A stretch of 64,000 nucleotides of DNA from the NCBI GenBank assembly GCA_024752435.1, contig CP103022.1, positions 1,054,001 through 1,118,000 of the forward strand, written 5' to 3'. The translations under genes and the position numbers were made by a program. Positions 23,489 to 36,147 of this stretch are shown one piece after another; position 1 is the stretch's first letter, and each line of letters begins with the position of its first letter. The notes beneath the pieces were generated by a model. That model did no database searches, had not been told where the DNA came from, and saw nothing but the letters and a program-made list of their open reading frames with translations. The DNA comes from Allantophomopsis cytisporea (Eukaryota > Ascomycota > Leotiomycetes > Phacidiales > Phacidiaceae).

Positions 23489-25055
23489 ATATGGATTCAT
23501 TATAGAAAAAATCCAGAAGAATAGAAGACATAATAATTATAAGACTAATTCTCCAAACCTTTCGCACCGAGTGCATCAACGCAAATATTTTATATTTTAT
23601 ATAGGTTAGTTACTGCAGATATTGGCATCCAAAGACTCTGATACCATCACGGTTATGGAACATAAACGACCGTTCGGTCCTGTGGAGTTATAGAGAGTCA
23701 TGAATTCATCTGCAACTGAAATATTTCAATTAATACATCGGATTGAGCTAGTCATGTATATTTTGAAGATATCCTCTTATTTGGTGAATTTGACTGGCGA
23801 GACTAGTAATGCAATGGTAAATCCTAAAACAATAAGTAACTCTGACTCCTAGTAAAACGAAAAGATACATAAAAACTCAGAAACATGAATCGCTAGTAGG
23901 ATCTTCCTCCCAAGACGTATAGCATGTCCAATTCTCATTCTCAGTATCCTTCTATTATCGTCCTCGTCTTCATCTTTACACTAATTCCAACTCCTAGAGA
24001 CCACCATAATCCAAGAGCAACCTTTGCTTGTGCTAATACACTCGCGTCGTATGAAGCTCGGATTCGACAACTTAATTTAGATAAAAGAAAGCTGTATGAT
24101 TCTTTTCATTCGTCGATAGATTATCCCATTTTCACAATTACCGTCACATTTGTAAGACTATCCCCATTCAGCTCCAAATTTCGTTGTAGGTGGCTCATAC
24201 AGATATGGGAATTACTATCACAAGTAAAGTGTTCGCCCGCAGTTAATTGCATAGAGTTATGAATTGATCGCATAGGTTTTAATGACCCTAAGTGTTGATC
24301 AATTCAAGTGATCCCAGTACTCTACCTTCTAATCATGTATATCATGTCTTGTTGTTATTAGAATATCTTTAAGTGAATCGAAACAATTTTTTATACTACA
24401 TATCTTAAAAAAGGGAGTGAGTCATTGTTCGTAGAGAGAGAATTTTGGTAAAGGTTCAAGTCATCAATTACTCTTTCAGTTTTATGTACGTTCTGGACGT
24501 ACGAGACGAAACCGAGCATAACATGAAACAACTACATGTGACTATTGATTTTGTCCTTGATGTTCGCTCTCATCCGCATAATAGCTATAGCTTTTATTTA
24601 GGTAGGAAAAATATGTCAGAAAGGAAGATGCGACATGTTAGGGAAGGCGCGATTTTTACGTAGCTTGAAAATGCAACTTCAAATTCACCAATCCTTTCTA
24701 CTTGTGTGATAGCGACCATTAACTTCAGACTCATCAACAGTCCCTTCTCTTGATACTATGGTTGAGCATTGAAGGCTTATGGATGATTGTGAGGTCACTG
24801 CTCACATCGAGTCGTTGAATAGAGCACCTGATTCTCGTCATTCACTTCGTCCACGTATCAACGCGCAACAGCTCAGGATACGATCGTTTTAAACAACTCA
24901 TATGATACTATACTAGAGACTCTTTGACAGTTCCAAATTCTTTTCACATTGACGATCCTCCTGTGCTTGGCTTGGACAAAGCCGAGTTCCGCGTAAGCTT
25001 TCTCAGTCCTATCAAACTCCTCAATCAAGATATCCATAGTCGCACCAACCATATT
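23489..25055. other. Intergenic, AT-rich, no gene seen
   Basis: AT-rich spacer. Open frames at 23924-24262 and 24445-24663 lack domain-like content. The frame of the next gene is open upstream to 24924 but has no ATG before 25056. Confidence 0.5.
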
Positions 25056-25640
25056 ATGCCGCCACGCAACAGCTTCTCACCATATCGACGAAAGGATGGC
25101 TGTCCTCATCGCGCGAAACGCAAAAAAATCGAGCGTGAAGATCCGAGTTTCGGTGGAGTCCTTGGACTCGCCGTAGAATGGGCACTGGTCTTAGCGGTGT
25201 GCTGCATTGGATATGAGAAGGAGCGTGACAAAATCAAGAGAAGAATTGAGCAGACAAAAGCAGAGGAGGAGAAGAGAAGGAGAAGGAGGGAGAGGAGAGC
25301 AAAGGATGAACGTAGGGAAAGAGACAAGAGGGTAAAGTTTGATATGGGCAGAAGTGCTGGCGAAGAAGGTATGGAGAGGAGATGGCGGGAGGAGAGGATA
25401 CGAAGGAGGGAAATGGATAGGGAGGAAGGCAAGATGTTGAATCTGGATAGACACTTTGAGAGAGCTCGCTTTGGAAGGGCCGAGATGGGGACTGGCAACC
25501 ATGGCTATGAGTACCTTACGAGTGATGGAAAGAGAGTTGCGAGGAATGTTTATCCTCCTGAGGATGAACGACAGAGGGAAAGGCACGAGAGACAACTTTA
25601 TCGCGAGGGAGAATGGAGAGGGGAGAGGGGACCGGAGTGA
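25056..25640 (+). CDS. Hypothetical basic coiled-coil protein with one membrane segment
   Basis: A 194-residue protein from the first in-frame ATG. A basic N-terminus (RKDGCPHRAKRKK) leads to one hydrophobic segment at about residues 38-56 (GVLGLAVEWALVLAVCCIGY). A long highly charged Arg/Glu/Lys region at about 57-130 probably forms a helix or coiled coil, and is followed by FERARFGRAEMGTGNHGYEY. No family is recognised. The frame ends at 25640, but another frame continues without a stop from the same point to 25720 and reads protein-like (TKEEFNRLIERLDNGDDER). The true C-terminus may therefore lie there if one base in the purine-rich run near 25610-25630 is an error or a real frameshift. 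Confidence 0.55.
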   Translation: MPPRNSFSPYRRKDGCPHRAKRKKIEREDPSFGGVLGLAVEWALVLAVCCIGYEKERDKIKRRIEQTKAEEEKRRRRRERRAKDERRERDKRVKFDMGRSAGEEGMERRWREERIRRREMDREEGKMLNLDRHFERARFGRAEMGTGNHGYEYLTSDGKRVARNVYPPEDERQRERHERQLYREGEWRGERGPE

Positions 25641-27238
25641 ACACAGTAAAAGAGACCAAGGAGGAATTCAACAGATTGATTGAGAGGTTGGATAATGGAG
25701 ATGATGAGAGAGCTGAGTGATTGTTAGAGAAACAGGGGACAGTGCACACGCAGAAAACTTGAATCCATTCCAAATCTCCAAATTTCCAAACCTGGCCCCT
25801 CAACACTGTCTGTATATGCCGATAATGCAAACTCCTTCCAATCTCAACTACCGCCACCATCTCCATCTCCACTTTTACACCATATTCAGTTCATTGTCAA
25901 AATCCCATAAGCATTAGATTAGTAAAACTCACCCAAAGCCACCAACACGCAGCATCCTAAACCCCAGCCCCGCCTCACGTCCGCAACATCTAACGGCCGT
26001 CCGAGCCCAATCTCGCGACATAGGGCTTATCGACGTATGGTCCTGAGCAGGGCACAAAGCTTATCATCAACGCCTCGTCCGATGTAGCTCGGACAAGCAG
26101 CCCACCTCACATATGTACGATACTCGCATACAAGGCGCATGACCGCATGCACTGACCAAATCAGGGCAGCGGTTCATAGGAGCGCATGGAGGCCCGTCGA
26201 GGTAGAAGTAGCAGAGCGGGGCCGGAGCGGTTATGCAGATGGTGAGGGCAGAAGAGGTGCGTTCATCGATCCAGGCACAGGTACAGGCAGCGGCAGTATG
26301 CAGACATTGACAAAAGAGCGGAGTTGTCGGCAGAGCAAGAGTCGTGGTGCGAAGTCGACAGCAAGTATGTAGGTCTCCGTCGGATTTTCACATGCTCGGC
26401 ACGTAGCTCCAGTGTATGTGCAAGTAGGTATTTGTGTAGCAGGGCCCTTGACGGCAGGGCCGGCGTCCGAGCGACTGCGTAGTTGAGGGGTGAGCTCGGC
26501 AGACTGTACCCCTGCCGTGAGGGTGGATCGTGCGTGAAAGTATGTACCTCGTACCTTGCATGCTTTGCGGTGTAGACTCGATAGGACGGGACGGATACGG
26601 TGCGATGAGATGAGCGCGCGATAAGTTGGGGAAATTTGGGGAGATTACGGAGCGAGGCTGTGGGCTCAAAGGGGAAGGGCGTTGCAGAAGGGAGATTCAA
26701 ATGGCTGCAGGATTCATCGATGATGAATGCATTGCATGCAGGAGATTCGATATGTGAGGTAATATAGGGAGGGATTGGAAGTTTGATATTTCGAAGCGGA
26801 TGTTTCTATAGGATGGATGACGTGGTGGGAGTTTATCAGAGTAAAACATGTTTGTCTGGTCATGGATGGTAGTTCACAAGTCACTGATGTTCAGGTAATG
26901 CAGTTGAGGAGTAAGTGAGACTTTTCTATGGTATGGAGAAGAAGAACAAATGCCAGCAATGGTATCAAAAACAAATCTATAACACCCACCAAATCCAGTA
27001 CAGTAGATGACCGCCAGGGCTAAGAAACGAATACAATCCAAAGCCTCTCCCAAATATCTCAGACAAGAACATAGCAAGTAAGCAAAAACAATCGAAAACA
27101 GTGAAATCAAAGAAACACCACCCCGTCTTTAATCATGTCAGCCATCCAAAAATCGTACATACATTTCATTGTCGTTTTTCTTTTTCTTTTTCCGGTTTTT
27201 TCTTTTTTGGGTGTCAATGTAGAGTCCGCATCACTTCA
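25641..27238. other. Intergenic, no gene seen
   Basis: Spacer at the 3' ends of two convergent genes. A more GC-rich section at about 25960-26700 has open frames on both strands, but they are Arg/Ser/Pro-rich shadows without motifs. A T-rich pyrimidine run lies at 27171-27210. Confidence 0.5.
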
Positions 27239-29927
27239 TCAAATCATAATAGCCTCGCCATCAAGGCCATCCATGAATTTTGTCCACTTGAAGGGGCCGC
27301 GTACACCGCTAGCCTCCAGGACATTCTGCATGTTGGAGCCGTCAGTGCTTTCATTGGTATCGTTCCAAATGCGCTCGAGGACATCAAGTCCAGCACGGTT
27401 ATTCTGATAGCCACTGCGGCTGCCGATGCTTCCGATCTTGCCAGACACAATAGCACGCTGGAATTCTGTAGTTGCCTCAGAGCCGGCGACGAAGAGAGGC
27501 CAGAGAAGGAATTTCTCAGCACCACTGCTTTCTTCCAGAGAAGTGACGTAGAAAAGGACCTGTGAGATCAGATTCTGGAAGTTGAGGTGCGATGAGGGCA
27601 AATGCGGCATGGCCAGGCGTTCAGTGTAAAGAATAGCGGCGTAACGGAAGGCCTCGGAAATATAAGAGAAGTCGCGCAGTTGGGTGGAAGTGGGAGTGAA
27701 AGAGAGTATAGCGACCAGGCGCTGCGGATCAAATTCCCAGCTCTGTAAAGCGGCTCGCATCTCTTTCCATTCTTGCCAGAAGAGGGGGCGGAATTCATCA
27801 CCGAAGTTTTGAGATAGGGACTCATCATCGAGAGTGCTGGAGAAACCATTTCCGTCAAACTTCTGGTTGTTCATGTTGTAGAAGTCAACTAATGCTTGGC
27901 CAGCCAGGCGAGGTCGTGGTGTTGGGAGAGGTTGGGCGGGTTTAGTGGCATCCAATGGATCAAGAACAGCACGATGTTGAGAGAGGAGGTTCAAGCGACC
28001 TAGTTTAGCAATGATCTTGAACAAACGTCCGTCACAACCTGCCAAGTTCTCAATAGCCCAGCCAGATTCCATGGGAGACGCTACCATGTCCAGGTAGCCA
28101 CCACGAAGCTGCGCCTCTCTGTCATTAACTGTAGCAGCCATAGAGTCGAAGTAAGTAAAGAGTGTCTCCATCCAGCCCCATTTTCCAGTCTCGGTGCCAC
28201 TCTGGCGCATACCCATGAGTTTCTTGACACCAGCAAACTGGGTCTGGAATTGAGCAGTGCCAGATTCACACATGCGATAGTGACAGAGAATGAACAATGT
28301 TGCAAGTACAGAGTCATGCTTTGCTTTGACGGGATCACTAAGCTGTTGGTTCAAAAGCTGAACGGCTAGAGCACGATGCTGATGTTCTTCTTGAACGGAT
28401 GCATCATCACCTCCTGTAGTTTTAGCAGCTTGGGCTATCTCTTCACTGGGCTCAGATGGTGGCTGTGAGCCACGATTGTTGATGCGATCTTGAAATTCTG
28501 CATGTTGGGGAGTCTGCCAAGGACCTTGGTTGAGACGTTGCTTTCGCTTCATGCGAAGGTTGCAGGCTGCAAGCGCACAAATAGCGTGTTGCAAACTCTC
28601 ACTGCCATGAGCAAGAGCCAGGATTTGTTCACGATATGGGTTATCGGGTGAATCGATAACAACAATGGAAGGACAGATAATCTTCTCGTAGTAATCTAGG
28701 AAGAAGGAAATTCGAGGCGTCATCTGTGGGACTGGAGTTGGAGCCGGAGGAGCCACGTGATTTCTCTGAACAGAGTAATTCGCGTTGACATCCAACTCCG
28801 TTCCAGAGGCATTGTCCTCATCAACAATAGCTGGCCAATTCATTCGTGGTGGATGAGGAACCGAGTCGTACCCGAGTTCTAAGCCGTGGTTGTTTAAACG
28901 TCCTAGTTTTGATGTCAGTATTCGAAAAGCCTCGCAGGACGACAGGCCACTGACCGAGTAAATCATCGTCGTAGAAGGCATCTCCGATGTTGCATGCTCT
29001 TCCAGCTGGAGAAGAGGGAAGGGCCTGAACCTCAATGTTGTCAAATCCAGTGTGGTGAGAACTTATGCTAGAGCTCATATCGGACTGTGCGTAGTATGGC
29101 TCAGGATACGATGTTGGACCACGAGAGTGCATCATAGACGCTGGGCTATCCACCAATGGTGTCTGGCATGGGAATCGGTTGTACATTGGCATTGGACTGG
29201 CCAGATAAGAGAGGTCCTCAGGATAAGATAATTCGGTTGGGGATGCGTAATCGCTTCCACTATATGCACTTAGAGAATCCGCAGAAGACATACCCATTGT
29301 GCTGGACTGGCTCAAAGAGGGACTATGAAGTCTGTGTAGAGATTGACGAAGATATGTGGAGTTGCTGGTGCCATCGTGTTGCGACATATTGTGGATTTGG
29401 GAGAAATCTTGCGATAGAGGGAGTTGCCAGTCTGAGTTTGAAGAAGGTAAAGTCATCATGGAGGTTGGGCTTGGAGCCATATTGACGAAATCATAGCTGG
29501 TATATGGATGGCTAGATATTGGGGTGGAAACTTCCAACTTGACGTCGACATCCTCATCGTCCTTTGCCTTGGCATCACGAATGCTTTGAGCTCGTCTGGA
29601 AGCCGTGGAGATGGCCCGTGGGCGCGGAGCTGGAGGACTTCGATGCGCGGGAGCGGACTTTGCGATTGGCAATGATAGACCACGTAGTTTTCCTCTGCTG
29701 GCAACTCCAACGCCCCAGGTCAATTGAGTCTTGTATCCCGAGCATTCGTTACCCTTCTCCAAGCATTGTGAGCAGTATGGTCTTCTTCGATCGCATTTGA
29801 TTTGAAGTTTGGTGCAGGCGAAGCAGTCAGCGGTGGCACCGCTAGCCGGAGCTCTCCGACGGCGTTTCCGAGGAGGAAAAGCAGGCGCATTGGCGGCTGG
29901 CGGAGGACAAGGAATTGGTACCGTCAT
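27239..29927 (-). CDS. Zn(II)2Cys6 transcription factor with fungal-specific domain 2
   Basis: A nuclear regulator of 878 residues. Exon 1 is 29927-28955 and exon 2 is 28902-27239, with a 52-nt intron (GTCAGT...ACTAG). The binuclear zinc cluster uses Cys 35, 38, 45, 52, 55 and 62 (C-x2-C-x6-C-x6-C-x2-C-x6-C) after a basic KRRRRAPASG stretch. The conserved block LTWGVGVASRGKLRG at about 69-83 follows it; as I recall, this block is shared by developmental regulators of the Pro1/NosA/RosA group, but the present protein is longer and I would not assign orthology. A Ser/Pro/Tyr-rich linker extends to about 325, then the helical fungal_trans_2-type domain (FFLDYYEKIICPSI, AICALAACNL, LATLFILCHYRMCE). 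The ATG is the first in frame, and more than 6 kb upstream is gene-free, fitting a regulator with a long control region. Confidence 0.85.
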
Positions 29928-30701
29928 TTTTGCTGACTATGAAAGCGCGTGGGAGTGCCAAAAAACAATGGCAAAGTACAGCCGAGTCCACAAGAAATTC
30001 AATTGGGAATTTGTGAGGAGAAGAAAGATGTGCCGACGGATGAAGTTAAGAAGTCGAGGCTGGCGTGGAGAAGAGAGCAGGAGTGGAGAATGACCTGTGG
30101 AGGGAGGATGGCACGGGTTAAGGTGAAATGAAGTGCCGGAAGAAAAGATGGAATAATTGTTCAAGAATAATGAATTATTGCTGTGGAGTATGGGAAATGC
30201 GGCTTGTGTTGTCGGAACGGTCTGTTGAACTAGATTTGTCCGTTTATAGCAAACAATGAGGTAGATACCGTAGAGAGATAGATAGCCCGAACAACCCTTC
30301 TTTTCGGCGTAAATGGATGTTTGGGTGAACACAATTGATAGATTAGCACCCGCGGGGCACGGTTGTACTGGAAAGCACAGGCCGTGGAGAAGAAGCAAGT
30401 AAGTAAATATCCAAGCTCTTGTTTGACGTGCAATGGAGTGGGCAGAGAGTAGAGAATAGATTGGATCAGGCTATTATCATCTGTGCCTGGTTCGTGATGG
30501 ATAAAATGTAATAACGATATCCAATACGTCGAGATAAATAAAAAAAAGTCTATGAGCGTGGCGAGTGCAGATGGGGGCGAGATAGATGAGATGAGGTACA
30601 GCCAGTGTGAGTTGAGAATGTAGGAGGGACGGAAGTGAGATGGGCGATTTTTTGATAGAAAAAAAGGACGGCCGGCGACGTTATTGATAATAAGGATGAA
30701 G

Positions 30702-30738
30702 GTGAGAGTGAGAGTGAGAGTGAGTCGAGTGAGAGTGA
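30702..30738. repeat. GTGAGA-type microsatellite
   Basis: Imperfect hexamer repeat of GTGAGA units upstream of the zinc-cluster regulator. Confidence 0.8.
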
Positions 30739-30777
30739 AGGCAAGGAAGGGTGAGGGTGAGTGAGGGTCCTGGTATT

Positions 30778-30849
30778 GATGATGAGGATGATGATGAGGA
30801 TGAGGATGAGGATGAGGATGAGGATGAGGATGAGGATGATGATAATGAT
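30778..30849. repeat. (GATGAG)n hexanucleotide microsatellite
   Basis: About 72 bp of near-perfect GATGAG/GATGAT repeat. In one minus frame it would encode a His-Pro run, but this is a repeat artefact and not a gene. Confidence 0.9.
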
Positions 30850-31017
30850 ATGCTTTACTCATACAGCACACTGGGTAAAGAATGTGCGAATGTACGATGC
30901 TAAGTACTGAATGGATGGGGAGGATGATAGATGATTCCGAATAAGAGAGAGAGAAAGAGAGTAAAGTGAATGAGGTTATGCTTGTGCTTGTGCAATGCTT
31001 GTTCTTGATCTTGTGTA

Positions 31018-31062
31018 TGAGTGTGTGTGAGGAGTGTCTATGTGTGTGTGTCTGTGTGTGTA
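31018..31062. repeat. TG-rich microsatellite
   Basis: Imperfect (TG)n tract with short interruptions. Confidence 0.8.
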
Positions 31063-31104
31063 CGCGCTTGTGCCTGTCTTTTTTTTCTGGATCTCCCCGA
31101 AGCC

Positions 31105-31220
31105 TGTCTCTCTCTCTCCCTCTCTTCTCTCCTCTCTCTTCTCTCTTCTCTCCTTCACGGCTTTCTCCTCTCCACTCACTTAGCTCTCTCTCTCTCCCTC
31201 TACTCTACTCTACCTCTACT
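31105..31220. repeat. Polypyrimidine CT-rich tract
   Basis: About 115 bp that are almost entirely C and T on the plus strand, with many CTCTCT runs. Such tracts are common in fungal promoters and 5' UTRs. Confidence 0.85.
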
Positions 31221-31468
31221 ATCTGGGCAGACATGGGCATGAGCAACGTGCGCTTCATGTTGGCCCAAAAGCACAAGAGCTAATAATGAAGGACGAGGAC
31301 AGGGCTTGTGACAGGCACGACGATACAATACCATGGGTACAGTGAATCGCAACGGACAAGGCTTGTCTACCCTCAAGCAATACCTAGGTACTGTACAAGG
31401 GCCTGGGCCTGCAGAATTAAGCTCATGATGCTCACATCCTCGTCGAGGTAGGTCGAGGGTTATGTACT

Positions 31469-31497
31469 ATGTATGTATGTATGTATGTATGTATGTA
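31469..31497. repeat. (TATG)n tetranucleotide microsatellite
   Basis: About seven perfect GTAT units, with a short extension of two further units near 31508. Confidence 0.85.
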
Positions 31498-33564
31498 CTC
31501 ACTCAGTATGTATGTCAAATACATAGTATGTCGAGTCGATGCTCACCCTCGACTCTCACCATGCCACTGCAATCCCAACACCCCATCCCGCTGGCTGGCA
31601 TCTTAGCGAGTGCTAACAAGTAATGTATGTACAATCCCCTCTCCGTTGTGACTAGGGACCATTGCCTCAGAAGGAGGAGAGCCCTGATGCGGTGTAGGCC
31701 GATGAGATGCAGGAGGTGCACTCAGCCACTATAGTCAAGGTTTCGATGGGATGGCAGATGGAGAGAAATGGCAGCAGATATGATTGAGGGGACACAACGG
31801 GGTGTATGGTGGTCTTTCATACTTTGGCGATGGTGGTGTGGAGAACTTGGAGCTATACGGAGGAGTATGTATGAATAGTATACTGACTGACTGGACTTGG
31901 TAGGGGACTTGGTCAACGACTGAGGGAAATGGAGTGATTACTGGACAAAGGCTGGTCTAGCCCTGAGGATGATCTGCTCTTTGTGAATGAGTGCGATGAT
32001 GGTCAGCGTGATTGAATGACTTGCGCTGGGAGATATGAGTGTTTGCGTGTCTGTAGCGAATGAGTATGCTCATGTTCGGTGTCAAGTTCGTGTATCCTTG
32101 TGGCTGTTCCTTTTCCTCTTGTGAGATGCACTTCAATGATTTGTGCCTCCTTTTTTTCATACCGTGCTCAGCGACGTTGTATTCATCTCCGTTGGCAGTC
32201 ATATCATTTTATTGTTATAGCATCTCAGCCTATACACCTTTCGCGATCCTGATCTCCATTTGCGTTGTCTGCTTCGGTAGCTGCCATCCTTGTTGAACGA
32301 GGAATATTTACTCTACTGTATGTACGCTCTGTGTCCGTCTGTCTGCTCGTCTCCATACTTCGCACGTCTCCACAGTTATATAGTAGAAGAAGGACAAGGT
32401 CGTTGAATTAATAACGAACAAAAGAGACGGTGGGGAGGATATTTACCAATCATCCACTCGCGCGTTCCTTGTTCCTCAATGATACTTTCATAAATGTATC
32501 GAGCACTCGTATTGATATCCATAGCTCGCTCATGTGAGGGTTAGGAGCCTTGATTGTAGTAGTGAAGAAGACGGAATTTGATCTTGATGATGCGCAAACG
32601 CGGCGCTGTCCATAGAGCCCGTACCCTCCTCGAGGCTGGATGTCGTGAAATGGGCGGATGGGTATCAACGGGTATTATCGCTTTTCTTCTATCCAACGCA
32701 TCAGACCTTTAATTCTCCCTCCATCAAGTCCTTCGTGCCTTGCTCTCATCTTATCGTGACAGTAAAAATGGCCCGGGTTTTGGTTGTTCTTTCGACCATC
32801 GGCTTTTCGATCACTATCATCCCGATGTCACGCTAGTAAAGATAACAGACAAATAATAAGTGGTCGCCCGACTTGAACAATCCCCGGTAATATCACGAGA
32901 GTCGAGGCGTAAAAAAAGCAAATAGAAAAATACGCATCTTGATGAACGATCCGGTAATAAACAAGACGTTACTACTTGGCCAGGTGTGGTTAGAGGACTT
33001 GGATGGATCAGATTCTGGCTTGCTATTTCTCTATACACTTGCCTGCGTTGGCGGCGGTGGGGTGGGGGGTTGGGTTGGTGTGCATTGGCTCCAGTGTCCA
33101 GTACACTTGCATTGGTGAATGATAAGCAAAATATCTTGGCGATGAGCCTATGACTGACTGCCCGCACCACCCACGCTCTCTTTCGCATCTCGCTACCTCC
33201 TCGTACACCCACCTGCGCCATACCCGGTCTCCTCATGCTGGTGATGCTGGTGATGCTGGGTATACTGGGTATGGATAGAAGCGATGTCTCCTCGTACTCG
33301 TCGACGGCCAACACTAAACAAATGGTATTACCCACTGAGAGACCAATATCAGTCACTTCTTGTGCTTCAGATGGACCTACATATGTCCAGTATCTCATCC
33401 GGGATGAATCATCTACGCCAATCAAGTCTCTTGAAATGATTATTGTCCGAACGGAAAAGCAAGAGCTGCCACACCTTTACAGATACCATCCTTTCTGTGT
33501 GCCATATCCCAATGACAATCACCACGGTCTATACTTTTGCGACTTACATTATTATCCATACCAA

Positions 33565-33591
33565 CACCACCACCACCACCACCACCACCAT
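33565..33591. repeat. (CAC)n trinucleotide microsatellite
   Basis: About nine CAC/ACC units in non-coding DNA. Confidence 0.85.
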
Positions 33592-34450
33592 CATCCCGCC
33601 ACTTAAACATTGTCCTAGAAACATAGAATGACTTTCTACTACAGATCCTGCTTGTATTTGGCTCTAACTCTTAGATCACGGAGACTAAGATCCAGAACAC
33701 TAAAAGATATCTCATCAGGTCGTCAAGCTTATGCGCCAGCATCGCTTTCACCGAGGTCCAGCTTCTGTCCCCTCATTCGCCATAGATGACCCCTCCTCCG
33801 TGATCTTTCAACGCCATCCGTTGAATGCCCTCCGTCATTGGCAACCCTCACCCCTCGTAGTGCCCTGCAGCCAACGATAAGCCTTTCCTCTCGGCGATCA
33901 AGCAAGCATCACAATCCTCACGAGTCAAAGCTCGTCAAAATCAAAAGAAACAGAGGCCATCTCTCTCGGGGGCCCAGTACAATGAGGGGCCGCTTCCAGT
34001 ATGCACGGGGGCATTCTTATTTGCCCTGTCACGTCTGGGTTTTGGAGCGAGCTCAAGGCCCCTAGTTCAAGAGGCCTGCAAAAACCCCTGTAGCGTTCAA
34101 AATCTGTCAGCGCCTTTCAGAAAGTCGGCATCACCACCATCACCTTTGCAAATACAAACCACCACCACCAACATCGCAGACCACAGACCTCAAGTGCCAA
34201 TCGAAGTTTTGCTCTTCTCACACACAAAATCTCCCCCTCAACCACTTGCCCTCGTCATAAAGCATGCAAGCCGCACCATAAGAGACTACCCATGTGCATG
34301 CCACTAATGCTTTAGAAGTCTGCATCGAACTTCCATTCGACCTTCCACACAACCCGTCTCGGGACATATGTCCAGGGAAGCTCCAGGGGAATGTCCATGG
34401 TCCATGGCCTCTCTATGGCAGAGAAAGAGAGGCGCAAAATAGGTGAATGA

Positions 34451-34472
34451 TTGAATGAATGAATGAATGAAT
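34451..34472. repeat. (TGAA)n tetranucleotide microsatellite
   Basis: About five perfect TGAA units. Confidence 0.8.
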
Positions 34473-36147
34473 AACAAGGCACTGGCTGGTAAGATCACTC
34501 GCTCTCTACCGGATGTACACATGCCGGTTTGTCAAGGAGTACATTAGAGTACTCTGCACAACCACTGTGCGCTCTTCGTCCTACCCAAAAGCCTCTAAAC
34601 GACATGCAGGCAAGTTTAGCGCTCGCGGGGGGGGGCCCTTCTTAACCATCTTGCTTAGGCTCTACCCGTTGGTGCTGGCTCGTACGGCAAATCAGCGCCA
34701 AATCAACCGCAAATGCCACACACTTGTCTCTCTAATCGCCCACAAATTACCCATTTCCTCTACTTTGTGCAATCGATACCTAGGAATTTGCCAATTCGAT
34801 GTGTCGACAATTCCTATAATAAGCTTCTCGTCGCTATCTTTTGTGTTCGGCCCCGCACTACCTTAATCAAACACTTTATTTTCCTGTCTAATCACGCGGG
34901 TCACTCGTGAAATGGTGTATGCATCACAACCGGACGATGACGAGGTTTGATGCGAGATGATAGAGCGTGTTGTGAGGGGCGGTGGAGAGAGAGTATGATG
35001 CTGTCTGTAAAATGGGCACGAGCTCGATGCTGAAAGTTTGATGGGTGATTTGAGACAGCGGCAGCCGTGCAAGGTCTAGGGATTAAGGATGCACCGAGAT
35101 TTCAGATTCAAGTCAAGAATCACCTGTCCCTGCAGCCATCACTGCTGCACACATCCCCGGCCACTCTCGCCATTAGGAGGACATAGCACCGACGCAGCAT
35201 CAAATGGTAGAGCCAGTCGAGTCAGTATCATTTGTCTCGCTGAAAGCTCGCTCACTTGTACCGTTTCCCTCAGGGTTGGCATTGGGCATTTACGATTATC
35301 GAAAGGTCGCTGTCGCGGTTACTGTCCTGTAAGCAGACGTCATGTCATTGGTTGTGTGTATCTTCTTGTGGCTGTGAATTTGCATTGTTTGAGGTGAGGT
35401 TTCGATGATCGCCTTCGGAGACGACCGTCTTGTAAAACAACATAGAAGTTGCAAACTATCACAACAAACGTGAGCATTGTGCAGCATTTTCGAAACGTAC
35501 AAGATCATCTTCACATTGTATCCGGCAAGGCTGTGCTCAGAGATCATACAGTCAAAGAGTCCGCAGAAATGCGTCACGACGTATGTTCAGTCTCACAGTA
35601 CAAATGTACGTACTGTACCTACAGTACAGTACATTACAAGATCCCGCATTCCCGTGGGGGTTGGGTGTGCTGATATGGGCAACCAATCGTAGCATAAGGC
35701 GACAAAAGACTAGGATGAGTATAAATACAAGGTAATGTTAAGCGGTCCTTTGACAAGCTTAACGTGACTACTATAGATAGCATGTTTCTCGAAGCTCGAG
35801 GCTGCAGTAGAATGCATATGCAGAGTGCAGTCCTGAGACAGCAACCTATGGTACTTCATCTTGAGCATCTTGCTTCTTTCACGTAGATATCGATCGCCAA
35901 AATTACAATGATGGCGATGCAACCGCCAAGTACCGCGGTCACACATGAAAATGACTGATAGTTTCGACGACGACTCTACCTTCCCAAACAGATATGCCAG
36001 CCTCGAAACAAACAAGGTCAGAGGCTTCTAGAAGAATTGTAGAACACGGACCCCCAGAGCACTCCGAATCACATGCTGCTGGCACAACATGAGAAATACC
36101 TAGTCCCACTTGACGTATAGTCCGCCTTTCATATATGATGGCGATTT

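Larger units (their letters stand above)
29928..36147. other. 6.2-kb gene-free region rich in microsatellites
   Basis: No protein-like gene is found on either strand between the zinc-cluster regulator and the b2 gene. Apparent open frames come from simple repeats (GATGAG, CT, TG, GTAT, CAC and GAAT runs, listed separately). The part near 29928-31000 is probably the promoter and long 5' UTR of the regulator. A small non-coding RNA gene cannot be excluded by eye. Confidence 0.55.

Noticed and set aside
26263..26700. 145-codon minus-strand frame in GC-rich spacer
   Set aside because: Arg/Ser/Pro/His-rich with no motif or splice context; overlapping frames on both strands suggest chance.
30230..30871. 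Long minus-strand open frame with a His-Pro repeat
   Set aside because: It is produced by the GATGAG microsatellite and adjoining AT-rich DNA; there is no domain and the composition is not protein-like.
30966..31283. Open frames rich in Ser/Leu/Cys/Val
   Set aside because: They translate TG and CT simple repeats.
33235..33606. 123-codon plus-strand frame ending in a His run
   Set aside because: Its end is the CAC microsatellite, and an equally long frame lies antisense; no motif.
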